Shown piece after piece: positions 8,782-16,573 of a stretch of DNA of 36,223 nucleotides; position 1 is the stretch's first letter; each line of letters starts with the position of its first letter. Origin of the DNA: JAKLDO01 sp035354435 (lineage in GTDB: Bacteria; UBP6; UBA1177); assembly GCA_035354435.1 (NCBI GenBank), contig DAOQAY010000006.1:1-36223 (forward strand), in the 5' to 3' direction. The notes below the pieces were generated by a model that made no database searches, was not told the origin of the DNA, and saw nothing but the letters and a program-made list of their open reading frames with translations. The position numbers and the translations under genes were made by a program.

Positions 8782-10032
8782 ATGAACCTACAGGAATTAA
8801 AAAACAAAAAAAACGAAGACCTTGTAAAAATGTCAGAGAAGCTCGGCATTGAAGATGCTTCTTCAAAACGCTCTCAGGAACTTATTTATGAGATTCTTCA
8901 GAAACTCGTCGAAAACAATGAAACAATTTTTGCTGACGGCGTACTTCAGATCCTTCCGGACGGTTTTGGATTTTTAAGAAGCCCGAAATATAACTACCTT
9001 CCGGGACCTGATGACATATATGTTCCGCCATCAATGATAAAAAAATACGGCCTTAGAACCGGTCAGACCATAAATGGTGAAATAAGAAGCCCCAAAGACG
9101 GTGAAAGATATTTCGCTCTTCAGAAGATTACCTCTGTTTTTGAAAAGGAAGAGATCGAACAGAACAAACATACTCCGCTTTTTGACAACCTCACTCCTTT
9201 CTACCCGAGAGTCAGGATCAATCTTGAAACCAAAAAAAGCACGATGTCAACAAGAATCATGGATCTTCTTGTTCCAATAGGAATGGGACAGCGTGGTCTT
9301 ATTGTTGCTCCACCCAGAACTGGTAAAACAGTTCTTCTTCAGGATATAGCGCACTCTATAACAGAAAATCATCCTGAGATCTTCCTTATCGTTCTTCTGA
9401 TTGATGAAAGACCAGAGGAAGTAACCGATATGATGAGAAGCGTAGATGCTGAAGTTATCGCATCAACATTTGACGAACCTGCCACACGCCATGTTCAGGT
9501 TGCTGAAATGGTGCTTGAAAAAGCAAAAAGAATGGTTGAGTTCGGCAAAGATGTTGTTATTCTTCTCGACTCTATAACAAGACTTGCAAGAGCTTACAAT
9601 GCTGTTGTTCCTCCATCAGGAAAGATCCTTTCCGGCGGTGTTGATGCAAACGCTCTCCACAAACCGAAAAGATTCTTCGGTGCGGCAAGAAATATTGAAG
9701 AAGGCGGATCGCTCACCATTATCGCAACCGCACTTATTGATACCGGCAGCCGTATGGACGAAGTAATATTTGAGGAATTCAAAGGAACAGGAAACATGGA
9801 AATTCATCTTGACAGAAAACTTATGGAAAAGAGAATCTTCCCATGTCTTGATATTAACAAGTCTGCAACCAGAAAAGAAGAGCTTCTTCTTGAACCGGAT
9901 GTTCTTAACAAGGTCTGGATACTCAGAAAACTTCTCCATCCGCTCAATGTCATTGATTCTATGGAATTCATGCTTGATAAGATGGGTAAGACCAAATCTA
10001 ATAAAGATTTCCTGAAAGCGATGAACGCTTAA
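8782..10032 (+). CDS. rho: Transcription termination factor Rho
   Basis: The 416-residue protein is standard Rho without large insertions. A short N-terminal helical domain is followed by the RNA-binding cold-shock-like fold (GVLQILPDGFGFLRSP near residue 54 and DDIYVPPSMIKKYGL near 76). The RecA-type motor has the P-loop PPRTGKT at 177-183 and Walker B VVILLDSITRLARAYN. It is the hexameric helicase that ends untranslated transcripts. The start is the ATG preceded by GGAG at 8772-8775; an out-of-frame ATG lies 4 bases earlier. It is convergent with the esterase gene, their stop codons being about 9 bases apart. Confidence 0.97.
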   Translation: MNLQELKNKKNEDLVKMSEKLGIEDASSKRSQELIYEILQKLVENNETIFADGVLQILPDGFGFLRSPKYNYLPGPDDIYVPPSMIKKYGLRTGQTINGEIRSPKDGERYFALQKITSVFEKEEIEQNKHTPLFDNLTPFYPRVRINLETKKSTMSTRIMDLLVPIGMGQRGLIVAPPRTGKTVLLQDIAHSITENHPEIFLIVLLIDERPEEVTDMMRSVDAEVIASTFDEPATRHVQVAEMVLEKAKRMVEFGKDVVILLDSITRLARAYNAVVPPSGKILSGGVDANALHKPKRFFGAARNIEEGGSLTIIATALIDTGSRMDEVIFEEFKGTGNMEIHLDRKLMEKRIFPCLDINKSATRKEELLLEPDVLNKVWILRKLLHPLNVIDSMEFMLDKMGKTKSNKDFLKAMNA

Positions 10033-10041
10033 GACTTAAGA

Positions 10042-11190
10042 CTAGATATCGCTCACTTCACTGTCAGAATCATCAATAATATCTGAGTCATCTATAATTT
10101 CAACAGGCTGATCACGATATTCACAAATGTCCCAACCTGCAGGAAGTCCATCTTTATACGGAGATACTTCTGTTCCGAAAGGATGATCATTAAAAAAAGT
10201 AACTATATCCTGCCTTGCAAGACCGGTAACCGTATGAGAACCGTTGTGATTGCAAAGTATTATATTGTGTCCAAGTCCTGTCATGTAATTTGCATCAAAA
10301 TTAGCCATGTGATTGAAATCAATAGTGAATCCTGATGTAGACCATGTGTCTTTGCCTTCAGCTCCTGAAACAATTACCTGTGTATATTTTGTATGCTCAG
10401 CTGCAAAATCAGGCCATGAAAAAAAATCTCCGACGGTCATTCCCATAACAGTTCCCAAATCTGCTCTATCATCAGGATTGGAAAAATATGCCCCCGAAAA
10501 AGTAAGTATTGATGCAATCTTTTCTGGTCTCAAAACACCAAGACTGTCAGAAGTAATCGCTCCGGCAGAAAAACCTGCAACATGAATATGGGTTTCATCA
10601 ACACCCCATTTTTGATCAACACATTCGAGAACTGAATCAAAAAGATCCGCTTCGGCACTTCCGTCTTCAAGCACTATCATATCCCAGTCAAGACCTGTGG
10701 GCGGAATACCAAAAGTGAAAAGATCAGCCCTTGCTTCAGGAACAACAAGGATAAAAGGCATCGTTGAATTATCCACTTCATCAGCGAGCACTGTTTCAAA
10801 ATTTGATGCAGTATCACCATACCCGTGGAAAAGAAAAACCACCGGCCAGCCTTTTTCAGAATCTACATTTTGCGGAAGTCTGATAATAAAATCCCTCGCC
10901 AGAGCCGAATCTCCCTCGCCGGCAATAAAATTCTTATTCATCCCTTCAGCAACATCTTCACATGACAGGACTGCTGCAACATCGTCGTCAACCTGCTCGT
11001 CAATTTCAGGCTCTTCTTCTGTTACAACATCGTCAGAAATATCAGCATCTTCTGACTCAGAATCATTGTCAGTAACATTTTCATCATCTGATACAATTTC
11101 ACTGTCGTTTGTTTTTGATTTTGTGTCATTTCCACAGGAAACGGCAAAAATAAATGAGAAAACCACAAATAAAAAGAATAATTTTTTCAT
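10042..11190 (-). CDS. Lipoprotein esterase, alpha/beta hydrolase of the PHB-depolymerase/feruloyl-esterase type
   Basis: A signal peptide ending in the lipobox AVSC makes C19 the lipid anchor. Residues 20-70 are an acidic, low-complexity tether rich in D, E, S and T. The hydrolase domain follows, with the oxyanion HG at 122-123, the nucleophile S208 in GFSAG, and H319 in GSHT as the probable catalytic histidine; D281 is a candidate acid. The general look is that of LpqC/PhaC-depolymerase-like esterases, which cleave polymer or phenolic esters, but the substrate is unknown. The last ~20 residues are again acidic, with two DDSD units. I chose the ATG at 11190 because it follows GAGAGGGA and lies downstream of a strong promoter. 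An in-frame upstream start at 11253 would overlap that promoter. Confidence 0.82.
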   Translation of the reverse strand: MKKLFFLFVVFSFIFAVSCGNDTKSKTNDSEIVSDDENVTDNDSESEDADISDDVVTEEEPEIDEQVDDDVAAVLSCEDVAEGMNKNFIAGEGDSALARDFIIRLPQNVDSEKGWPVVFLFHGYGDTASNFETVLADEVDNSTMPFILVVPEARADLFTFGIPPTGLDWDMIVLEDGSAEADLFDSVLECVDQKWGVDETHIHVAGFSAGAITSDSLGVLRPEKIASILTFSGAYFSNPDDRADLGTVMGMTVGDFFSWPDFAAEHTKYTQVIVSGAEGKDTWSTSGFTIDFNHMANFDANYMTGLGHNIILCNHNGSHTVTGLARQDIVTFFNDHPFGTEVSPYKDGLPAGWDICEYRDQPVEIIDDSDIIDDSDSEVSDI

Positions 11191-11225
11191 AGATCCCTCT
11201 CTTGAAAAATTGATCACACTTGAAG

Positions 11226-11253
11226 ATTGTAAAATATTGGGGTATTTAGTCAA
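11226..11253 (-). promoter_or_regulatory. Promoter of the esterase lipoprotein gene
   Basis: TTGACT (11248-11253), a 16-base spacer and TACAAT (11226-11231) read on the minus strand. The predicted transcript start near 11219 leaves a leader of about 29 bases before the ATG. Confidence 0.65.
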
Positions 11254-11267
11254 TTTTAGGAATATAA

Positions 11268-12425
11268 TTATATGAGATTTTTAAGATCTTTGACTCGATC
11301 CATCTTTTCCCAGGAAAAACCGTCTCTTCCAAAATGTCCGTATGAAGCAGTTTTCTTGTAAATAGGTCTCAGAAGATCAAGCTGCTCAATGATTGCCGCA
11401 GGTCTCATGTCGAAACATTTCTTTACAGCATTCTCTATATCAACCTCAGAAACCGAAGATGTATCAAAAGTATTTACATAAACAGATACCGGCTGAGCAA
11501 CACCAATCGCATAAGCTATCTGAATCTCACATCTTTTTGCAAGTCCTGCCGCAACAATATTCTTTGCAATGTATCTGGCCATGTAGGAAGCGGATCTATC
11601 AACTTTCGAAGGATCTTTTCCGGAGAAAGCACCTCCACCGTGACGACCCATTCCACCGTATGTATCAACAATTATCTTTCTTCCGGTAAGCCCTGCATCT
11701 GCTACTGGACCTCCGACAACAAATTTGCCTGTCGGGTTAATATAAAATTCTGTTCCGGCATGAATGAAATGAGCAGGAATGACAGGTTTTATTACTTTTT
11801 CAATTACAGTGTTTCTGATAGTATCATAATCAACAGTATCTTTATGCTGAGTACTTACAACAACCTTATCAACAGCAACTGGCTTTCCATCTTCATAACG
11901 AACTGAAACCTGTGATTTTCCATCTGGAAGAATAAAAGGCACATCTCCGCTTTTTCTCACCTGTGCAAGTTTAAATGTAAGCTGATGTGCAAGGTTGATC
12001 GGAGTGGGCATATAATCTTCATTTTCGTCTGTTGCATAACCGAACATAAGCCCCTGATCTCCAGCACCCTGTTCTTTGAAAAGTCCTTCACCCGCATTAA
12101 CGCCCTGAGCAATATCAGGCGACTGCTTGTCTATTGTTGAAAGAACACCGCATGTGTGTCCATCAAATCCGCAGAACTTTGTGTCTTTGTATCCTATTTC
12201 AATAATCGTATTCCTAACTATCTCAGGAATATCAACATAGGTATTTGTGGTAATTTCACCACCGACAACAACAAGTCCGGTAGTTACAAAAGTTTCACAG
12301 GCAACTCTTGCCCTTCTATCCGTTTCCAGAATGGCATCAAGAATAGCATCTGATACCTGATCTGCCACTTTGTCCGGATGTCCCTCTGTTACTGATTCTG
12401 ATGTAAAAAGATAGGGTCTGTTCAT
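11268..12425 (-). CDS. metK: S-adenosylmethionine synthetase
   Basis: The 385-residue enzyme makes S-adenosylmethionine from methionine and ATP. The signatures are present: FTSESVTEGHPDK at the N terminus, GAGDQGLMFGYA for the ATP site, and the glycine-rich GGGAFSGKDPSKVDRSA. A GAGGTGG Shine-Dalgarno sequence precedes the ATG. No SAM riboswitch fits in the 73 bases between rpsI and metK. Instead a strong intrinsic-type hairpin lies about 15 bases before the start codon. metK must therefore be read through that hairpin from rplM-rpsI or start within it. Confidence 0.97.
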   Translation of the reverse strand: MNRPYLFTSESVTEGHPDKVADQVSDAILDAILETDRRARVACETFVTTGLVVVGGEITTNTYVDIPEIVRNTIIEIGYKDTKFCGFDGHTCGVLSTIDKQSPDIAQGVNAGEGLFKEQGAGDQGLMFGYATDENEDYMPTPINLAHQLTFKLAQVRKSGDVPFILPDGKSQVSVRYEDGKPVAVDKVVVSTQHKDTVDYDTIRNTVIEKVIKPVIPAHFIHAGTEFYINPTGKFVVGGPVADAGLTGRKIIVDTYGGMGRHGGGAFSGKDPSKVDRSASYMARYIAKNIVAAGLAKRCEIQIAYAIGVAQPVSVYVNTFDTSSVSEVDIENAVKKCFDMRPAAIIEQLDLLRPIYKKTASYGHFGRDGFSWEKMDRVKDLKNLI

Positions 12426-12440
12426 TTTTCCACCTCATAC

Positions 12441-12466
12441 AAAAAACCCCCTCAACGAAGAGGGGG
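12441..12466 (-). terminator. Intrinsic terminator after rpsI, directly ahead of metK
   Basis: On the minus strand CCCCCTC (rc of 12460-12466) pairs perfectly with GAGGGGG (rc of 12447-12453) around a 6-base loop and is followed by TTTTTT (rc of 12441-12446). This is a textbook terminator for the rplM-rpsI transcript. Its T-run ends 15 bases before the metK ATG, so it may also act on metK expression. Confidence 0.85.
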
Positions 12467-12498
12467 CTGAAAAATAATATAGAACGGTAATTCGAGAT

Positions 12499-12885
12499 CT
12501 ATCTCTTTGAGAACTGGAATCTTGCTCTTGCAGCTCTCTGCCCGTATTTCTTTCTTTCTTTCATTCTTGCGTCTCTCCTGAGAAAACCTTCCTTTTTAAG
12601 TACAGGTCTCATTTCAGGATTGTATGTAACGAGCGCTCTTGAAATACCATGTCTTGCAGCCTCAGCCTGAGCGGCAATACCGCCACCTGCCACAGTAATA
12701 AGAATAGAAAATTTCCCCTTTGTTTTGGTAAGATTAAGGGGAGCATCGACCTTCATTGTGTTGCTGTCTGTATAAAAATACTCTTTCGGTGTTTTTCCAT
12801 TAACAACGATCTCACCTTTGCCCGGTCTTAAAAAGACTCTTGCAACCGCTGTCTTTCTTTTACCAGTAGCGTACCACTGTTCCAT
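12499..12885 (-). CDS. rpsI: 30S ribosomal protein S9
   Basis: The product is 128 residues and ends in FQFSKR, the basic tail that reaches the P-site tRNA. The start YATGKRKTAVARV, the segment GGGIAAQAEAARHGISRAL and LRRDARMKERKKYGQ are S9 signatures. GGAG precedes the ATG. It follows rplM by 30 bases, the usual rplM-rpsI pair, and its transcript ends at the hairpin at 12441-12466. Confidence 0.97.
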   Translation of the reverse strand: MEQWYATGKRKTAVARVFLRPGKGEIVVNGKTPKEYFYTDSNTMKVDAPLNLTKTKGKFSILITVAGGGIAAQAEAARHGISRALVTYNPEMRPVLKKEGFLRRDARMKERKKYGQRAARARFQFSKR

Positions 12886-12915
12886 TAATTATCTCCAACA
12901 ATATGACAATAAAAA

Positions 12916-13347
12916 CTAAAACTCAAGCTTCTGCGGTTCCTGTGCCTTATGCGGATGCTCTGCACCTGCATAGATTTTCAATTTAGTGATTACCTGATTG
13001 GAAAGCTTGTTCTTCGGCAGCATTCCTTTTATTGCGTGCATGATCAAATACTCAGGATGTTTTTCCATCATCTTCTCAGCAGAAAGAGTTCTCATTCCGC
13101 TCTGATAACCGGAATAATGATAATAATTTTTATCAGTCCACTTTTTTCCGGTAAGATGAATTTTTTCAGCATTTGTAATGACAACATAATCACCGCAATC
13201 AACATTAGGAGTATAATCAGCCTTGTTTTTTCCGCGGAGAATGTCTGCCACTCTTGTTGCAAGCCTGCCGAGAGTCAAACCATCAGCATTTACTTCGAAC
13301 CACTTTCTTTCAACATCTTCTTTTCTTTTGTATCTTGTCAATTCCAT
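12916..13347 (-). CDS. rplM: 50S ribosomal protein L13
   Basis: This 143-residue protein has the L13 core: VNADGLTLGRLATRVADILRG, DCGDYVVITNAEKI, LTGKKWTDKNYYHYSGYQSG and the basic GMLPKNKL region. The ATG follows AGGAAAGGAAG. It leads the rplM-rpsI operon and reads from a promoter at 13390-13417, divergent from the membrane-protein gene on the other strand. Confidence 0.97.
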   Translation of the reverse strand: MELTRYKRKEDVERKWFEVNADGLTLGRLATRVADILRGKNKADYTPNVDCGDYVVITNAEKIHLTGKKWTDKNYYHYSGYQSGMRTLSAEKMMEKHPEYLIMHAIKGMLPKNKLSNQVITKLKIYAGAEHPHKAQEPQKLEF

Positions 13348-13389
13348 AGCGCTTCCTTTCCTGAATAAGTTAGCAAAAAAGCGATGAAC

Positions 13390-13417
13390 ATCCTACATGT
13401 CGAAGCTCCATTGTCAA
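13390..13417 (-). promoter_or_regulatory. Promoter of rplM-rpsI
   Basis: TTGACA (13412-13417), a 16-base spacer and TAGGAT (13390-13395) on the minus strand predict transcription starting near 13383, about 36 bases before the rplM ATG. Confidence 0.65.
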
Positions 13418-13497
13418 GATATTTTTAAGCATCTTTTATTTTATTCAATAAAAACAAACGGCTACCTCATTTAACAAACATAAAATTTTCTTAAATA

Positions 13498-13526
13498 TTG
13501 ACGATTCAGTCTTTTTAAATTAGATT
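13498..13526 (+). promoter_or_regulatory. Promoter of the unknown membrane protein gene
   Basis: TTGACG (13498-13503), a 17-base spacer and TAGATT (13521-13526) predict a start near 13533. This makes the in-frame GTG at 13530 unusable and supports the ATG at 13578. It is divergent from the rplM promoter, about 80 bases away. Confidence 0.6.
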
Positions 13527-13577
13527 GCTGTGTGTTTTCATATTTTTGTTATTAACACCAAGACAGGTACCAACGAC

Positions 13578-14276
13578 ATGAAAAAGAAAGATTTATTATT
13601 TATTTTTATCTGCGCACTCTTTTTTGCCCCGTTTTTTGTTTTTCCCGAGATTTTAAAAATCTATAATGATTTTAATATTTCAAATGGAATGATAATGAGT
13701 TTCATAAAATTTGGAATTCTGGCAACGCTGGGTGAAGTTATCGGACTTCGAATAAAAACAGGCAACTATTATGAAAAAGGATTCGGTGTCATACCTAGAG
13801 CGATAGTATGGGGAATTCTCGGACTTGGTATCAAAATGGCTTTTGTTATCTTCGGCGTCGGAACCCCGGCTTTCCTTGGATATATGGGGCTGAATGTTTC
13901 TCCGAATACACTTAAAGAAGTTGATTTTACATTAATTAAGCTGATCACTGCTTTCTCAGTAAGCGTCACAATGAATATTATTTTTGCTCCTATTTTTATG
14001 ACTCTTCACAGAATTACCGATATGCATATTGCCGCAACAGGTGGGACAATAAAGGGCTTTTTCTCGCCAATCAGATTTGAATATTATTTTGTAAATCTTA
14101 ACTGGAAAGTGCAATGGAATTTCGTTTTTCTTAAAACAATTCCTCTTTTCTGGATACCTGCACACACAATAACATTCCTGCTTCCTGAAAATCACAGAGT
14201 TCTTTTTGCCGCAGTTCTTGGAATATTTCTCGGAGTTTTTCTTGCGATTGCAAGCATCAAAGGAAAGAAACAGTAA
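13578..14276 (+). CDS. Integral membrane protein of unknown function
   Basis: The 232-residue product has about six hydrophobic segments, roughly at residues 4-25, 36-55, 72-98, 117-145, 176-196 and 200-224. A basic start (MKKK) and a C-terminal KGKK fit a cytoplasmic terminus. I do not recognise a named family. The stretch FWIPAHTITFLLPENHRV followed by a glycine-rich last helix is reminiscent of conserved small membrane proteins in Firmicutes and Bacteroidetes, and faintly of the Mpv17/PMP22 layout, but that is a guess. The start is chosen from the promoter at 13498-13526; the Shine-Dalgarno sequence is weak. It stands alone, convergent with the Kelch lipoprotein gene 6 bases away. Confidence 0.75.
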   Translation: MKKKDLLFIFICALFFAPFFVFPEILKIYNDFNISNGMIMSFIKFGILATLGEVIGLRIKTGNYYEKGFGVIPRAIVWGILGLGIKMAFVIFGVGTPAFLGYMGLNVSPNTLKEVDFTLIKLITAFSVSVTMNIIFAPIFMTLHRITDMHIAATGGTIKGFFSPIRFEYYFVNLNWKVQWNFVFLKTIPLFWIPAHTITFLLPENHRVLFAAVLGIFLGVFLAIASIKGKKQ

Positions 14277-14282
14277 CCAGAC

Positions 14283-15947
14283 TTACTTTAGTACATTTAT
14301 CTCAATTGCACCGACAGGAACACCTGTACTTCCGAGCTTTGAAATACCACCTGTGATGAACATCTTGCTATTTTCTTTATCTATCGTGCCTCTGGGAAGT
14401 ATCCGGTTGAACTTCATCGGATATGTGAGAGGAGACCCGGCGACACTGAAATCGTTTTTGGTTATAACCTGATAAATGTTGGTTCCTGCATTCAGATCTG
14501 CTGGTTCAGACTGACTTCCGCCCGCACCGCCGATAACCACAAAATTGGATTTTGCAGAATCATAGATCACATCAGAAAAGAAAACTGCCGGACCCCATGC
14601 GGTAATGTTTTTGTCAGATCCGGTAACCGTTTTCTGAGCGATATTCCATCTGTGGGCTTTTTTATTATTTTCCAGAGCATTGTCTCCGGTATTCTCAAGT
14701 CCGCCGAAAGTATAAAGATTTTCATCCAGAACAAGGCTTCTTGTATAGAAAAGATTGGAACCGGTACCTTCCCATGCAGTTGCGTCAGTAGCAGAATAAA
14801 AACTTGCCACAGAAGCAGGTGTAAGAGCTCTTCCACCTGTGGAAAAAAGAGAACCTGAGGATATTCCGACAGCCGGAGAAAGCATTGTGTCTTTATCAAC
14901 AGGAGCAACTTCTCTGACAGCACTGAGAGTAGGAGCTGTTCCGGAAATATCAACAATGTCAAAAGCATAAATTTTATTTATCGGTGTAAGATTTTTATCC
15001 ATTCCGCCAACCATATAAACGGTTTTCTGTGTGTCACTGACATTCTGAACATAATATGTCTGGAAAGGATAAAAAGGCATGTTTGTGAACGAAAGTCCCA
15101 TATCAGTAGTTGAGTTGGCAACAACGGTTCCGATGTTGTTATTTCTCATATTAAGCTTGGGATAATTCGGCACATATCTTTCAACTGTTGTCGCCTGAAT
15201 TGAAAAACTGTACGGAAGAACAGGATAACCTTCAACAGCAAAGCTGCCGATATCCATCTGTCTTACTCCGCCGAAAATAATCACACTGCCGTCAGAAAGA
15301 AGAACTGCCTCGTGCATCGCTCTCTCTTCATTCATATCAGCAAGGGTTTCTATTTTGCCGGATTCCACATCTATAATTTCTACAGATTTACTTGCAGGGC
15401 ACTTCACCCCTGAACATGAAGTAAAACCTCCCGTCAAGAGAATTCTACCATCCTGAAGAAGAGTCGCAGTATGACCAAATCTTGGAATTGTAAGCGGATC
15501 AGGAAGGCAGGCCTGCCCCGAAGTAGGATAAAGGATCGCATTTATTGATGTTTTCTCGCCGGCTTTAAAATTCATATTGGTTATTTTACCAATCCATTTG
15601 ACTTCGTTGGAGTCAGCTCCGAATCCTGAAATTACTACGGTCGCACCACTGACATCCTTTATTCCCGATATTTCCATTGAAGAAGATATGTCTTCTTTTT
15701 TGAAAGATTTCTTAGAAATCATAGTTCCTTCGGCATTAGATACCGTGAATGTTATACTGCCAAGGTTTGCAAGACTGTGTGCGCCTACTGTTTTCATTGC
15801 ACAGCCGTCATCAATAACTCTAAGGGTTATGCCCTGATTTTCCGCTGCCACTTCGCCACAACCATCTCCTTCGCAATTTGATTCACATGATAAAATGACT
15901 CCGGCAGACAAAAGAACAAGGAAAATCTGAAAAAATCTTCTGATCAA
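14283..15947 (-). CDS. Kelch-repeat (galactose-oxidase-like) lipoprotein
   Basis: The 554-residue product begins with a signal peptide and lipobox ILSC (C21), then a cysteine-rich patch (C25, C30 just after the anchor). An N-terminal beta-rich region covers about 40-150. From about residue 158 it holds Kelch-like blades: FGHTATLLQDGRILLTGG, then a parallel AVLLSDGSVIIFGG, YMVGGMDKN, LYTFGGLENT, FVVIGGAGGS and MFITGGI. These form a propeller for binding sugars or proteins; no catalytic copper site is evident. The start codon is TTG at 15945-15947, with GGAG located inside the end of the upstream phosphodiesterase gene. That gene stops only 2 bases earlier, so the two are translationally linked. 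The ligand is unknown. Confidence 0.8.
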   Translation of the reverse strand: MIRRFFQIFLVLLSAGVILSCESNCEGDGCGEVAAENQGITLRVIDDGCAMKTVGAHSLANLGSITFTVSNAEGTMISKKSFKKEDISSSMEISGIKDVSGATVVISGFGADSNEVKWIGKITNMNFKAGEKTSINAILYPTSGQACLPDPLTIPRFGHTATLLQDGRILLTGGFTSCSGVKCPASKSVEIIDVESGKIETLADMNEERAMHEAVLLSDGSVIIFGGVRQMDIGSFAVEGYPVLPYSFSIQATTVERYVPNYPKLNMRNNNIGTVVANSTTDMGLSFTNMPFYPFQTYYVQNVSDTQKTVYMVGGMDKNLTPINKIYAFDIVDISGTAPTLSAVREVAPVDKDTMLSPAVGISSGSLFSTGGRALTPASVASFYSATDATAWEGTGSNLFYTRSLVLDENLYTFGGLENTGDNALENNKKAHRWNIAQKTVTGSDKNITAWGPAVFFSDVIYDSAKSNFVVIGGAGGSQSEPADLNAGTNIYQVITKNDFSVAGSPLTYPMKFNRILPRGTIDKENSKMFITGGISKLGSTGVPVGAIEINVLK

Positions 15948-15949
15948 AA

Positions 15950-16489
15950 TTAATTCTCCATCTTATTCAAACAGTTATTTAAAAGTTCATTTTTTTTAAG
16001 TGAACTCAGCACATCTCCCGATATGGCATCAAAAATCTCAGCAGACACAATCTTTGATTTGTCAATTTCAACTATTGCATAAGTTTTGTGTCCGGTAAGA
16101 CCATCTTTACCCAATGAACCGGGATTGATAAAAAAAATCCCGTCCTTTTTCTCAATTACCGGCATATGCGTATGTCCGTAAACAACCAGATCGGGCCGGC
16201 ATTCATTGATCTCTCTGAAATTCGACATTATTATTCTGTGAGGTGCACTCAGGTTGTGTACAAGAAAAAATTTCACTCCGCCAATAATGTCACAAAGAGT
16301 CTGCGGAATAATACCGTCAAAAGATATGTCTGTGTTCCCTGCAACAGCAAAGAAATTTTCTATCATAGCAAATTCTTTCATGAATTTCCTGTCCCCGAGA
16401 TCTCCGGCATGAATAACAGCCTGAACTCCCAGTTCTTCAATTTTTATCGGTAAATTCCCGTGTGTATCGGATATCACAAGAATTTTCAT
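15950..16489 (-). CDS. YfcE/MJ0936-type metallophosphoesterase
   Basis: The 179-residue protein has the ordered metal-binding motifs of the calcineurin-like family: DTHGN (D8, H10), HAGDLGD (D30), AGNTD (N52), LVHN (H78) and YGHTH (H106, H108). Relatives hydrolyse phosphodiesters in the cytoplasm with Mn or similar metals; the physiological substrate is often unknown. The third motif reads HN where HG is more common. I start it at the ATG at 16489, which gives the canonical MKILVISDTHGN opening; an upstream in-frame start would overlap the promoter. It is the first gene of an operon with the Kelch lipoprotein. Confidence 0.9.
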   Translation of the reverse strand: MKILVISDTHGNLPIKIEELGVQAVIHAGDLGDRKFMKEFAMIENFFAVAGNTDISFDGIIPQTLCDIIGGVKFFLVHNLSAPHRIIMSNFREINECRPDLVVYGHTHMPVIEKKDGIFFINPGSLGKDGLTGHKTYAIVEIDKSKIVSAEIFDAISGDVLSSLKKNELLNNCLNKMEN

Positions 16490-16514
16490 TAGTTCATTCC
16501 CTAAAAAAACCGAC

Positions 16515-16526
16515 GCTATATATAGC
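16515..16526. repeat. Perfect 12-base palindrome overlapping a -10 box
   Basis: GCTATATATAGC is self-complementary and covers the -10 element of the phosphodiesterase promoter. It could be an operator, or chance in an AT-rich promoter. Confidence 0.55.
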
Positions 16527-16547
16527 ATGCAGTTCTTAATAAGTCAA
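16519..16547 (-). promoter_or_regulatory. Promoter of the phosphodiesterase-Kelch lipoprotein operon
   Basis: TTGACT (16542-16547), a 17-base spacer and TATATA (16519-16524) on the minus strand give a start near 16512, about 23 bases before the ATG. It lies just downstream of the HD-GYP gene, so this operon need not depend on it. Confidence 0.7.
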
Positions 16548-16573
16548 AAATACATTTATATTTTAAAGGATTT

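Noticed and set aside
10016..10030. Hairpin AAGCG-CGCTT at the end of rho as a terminator
   Set aside because: The stem is only 5 bp and no T-run follows on either strand.
11191..11253. Longer N terminus for the esterase lipoprotein
   Set aside because: It would overlap the promoter and bury the signal peptide. The ATG at 11190 has a Shine-Dalgarno sequence.
12426..12498. SAM riboswitch ahead of metK
   Set aside because: Only 73 bases are available and they hold a simple terminator hairpin. No SAM-I, SAM-II or similar core motif is visible.
13530..13577. Longer N terminus for the membrane protein, from a GTG at 13530
   Set aside because: The predicted transcript start is near 13533, and the ATG at 13578 begins a normal membrane-protein N terminus.
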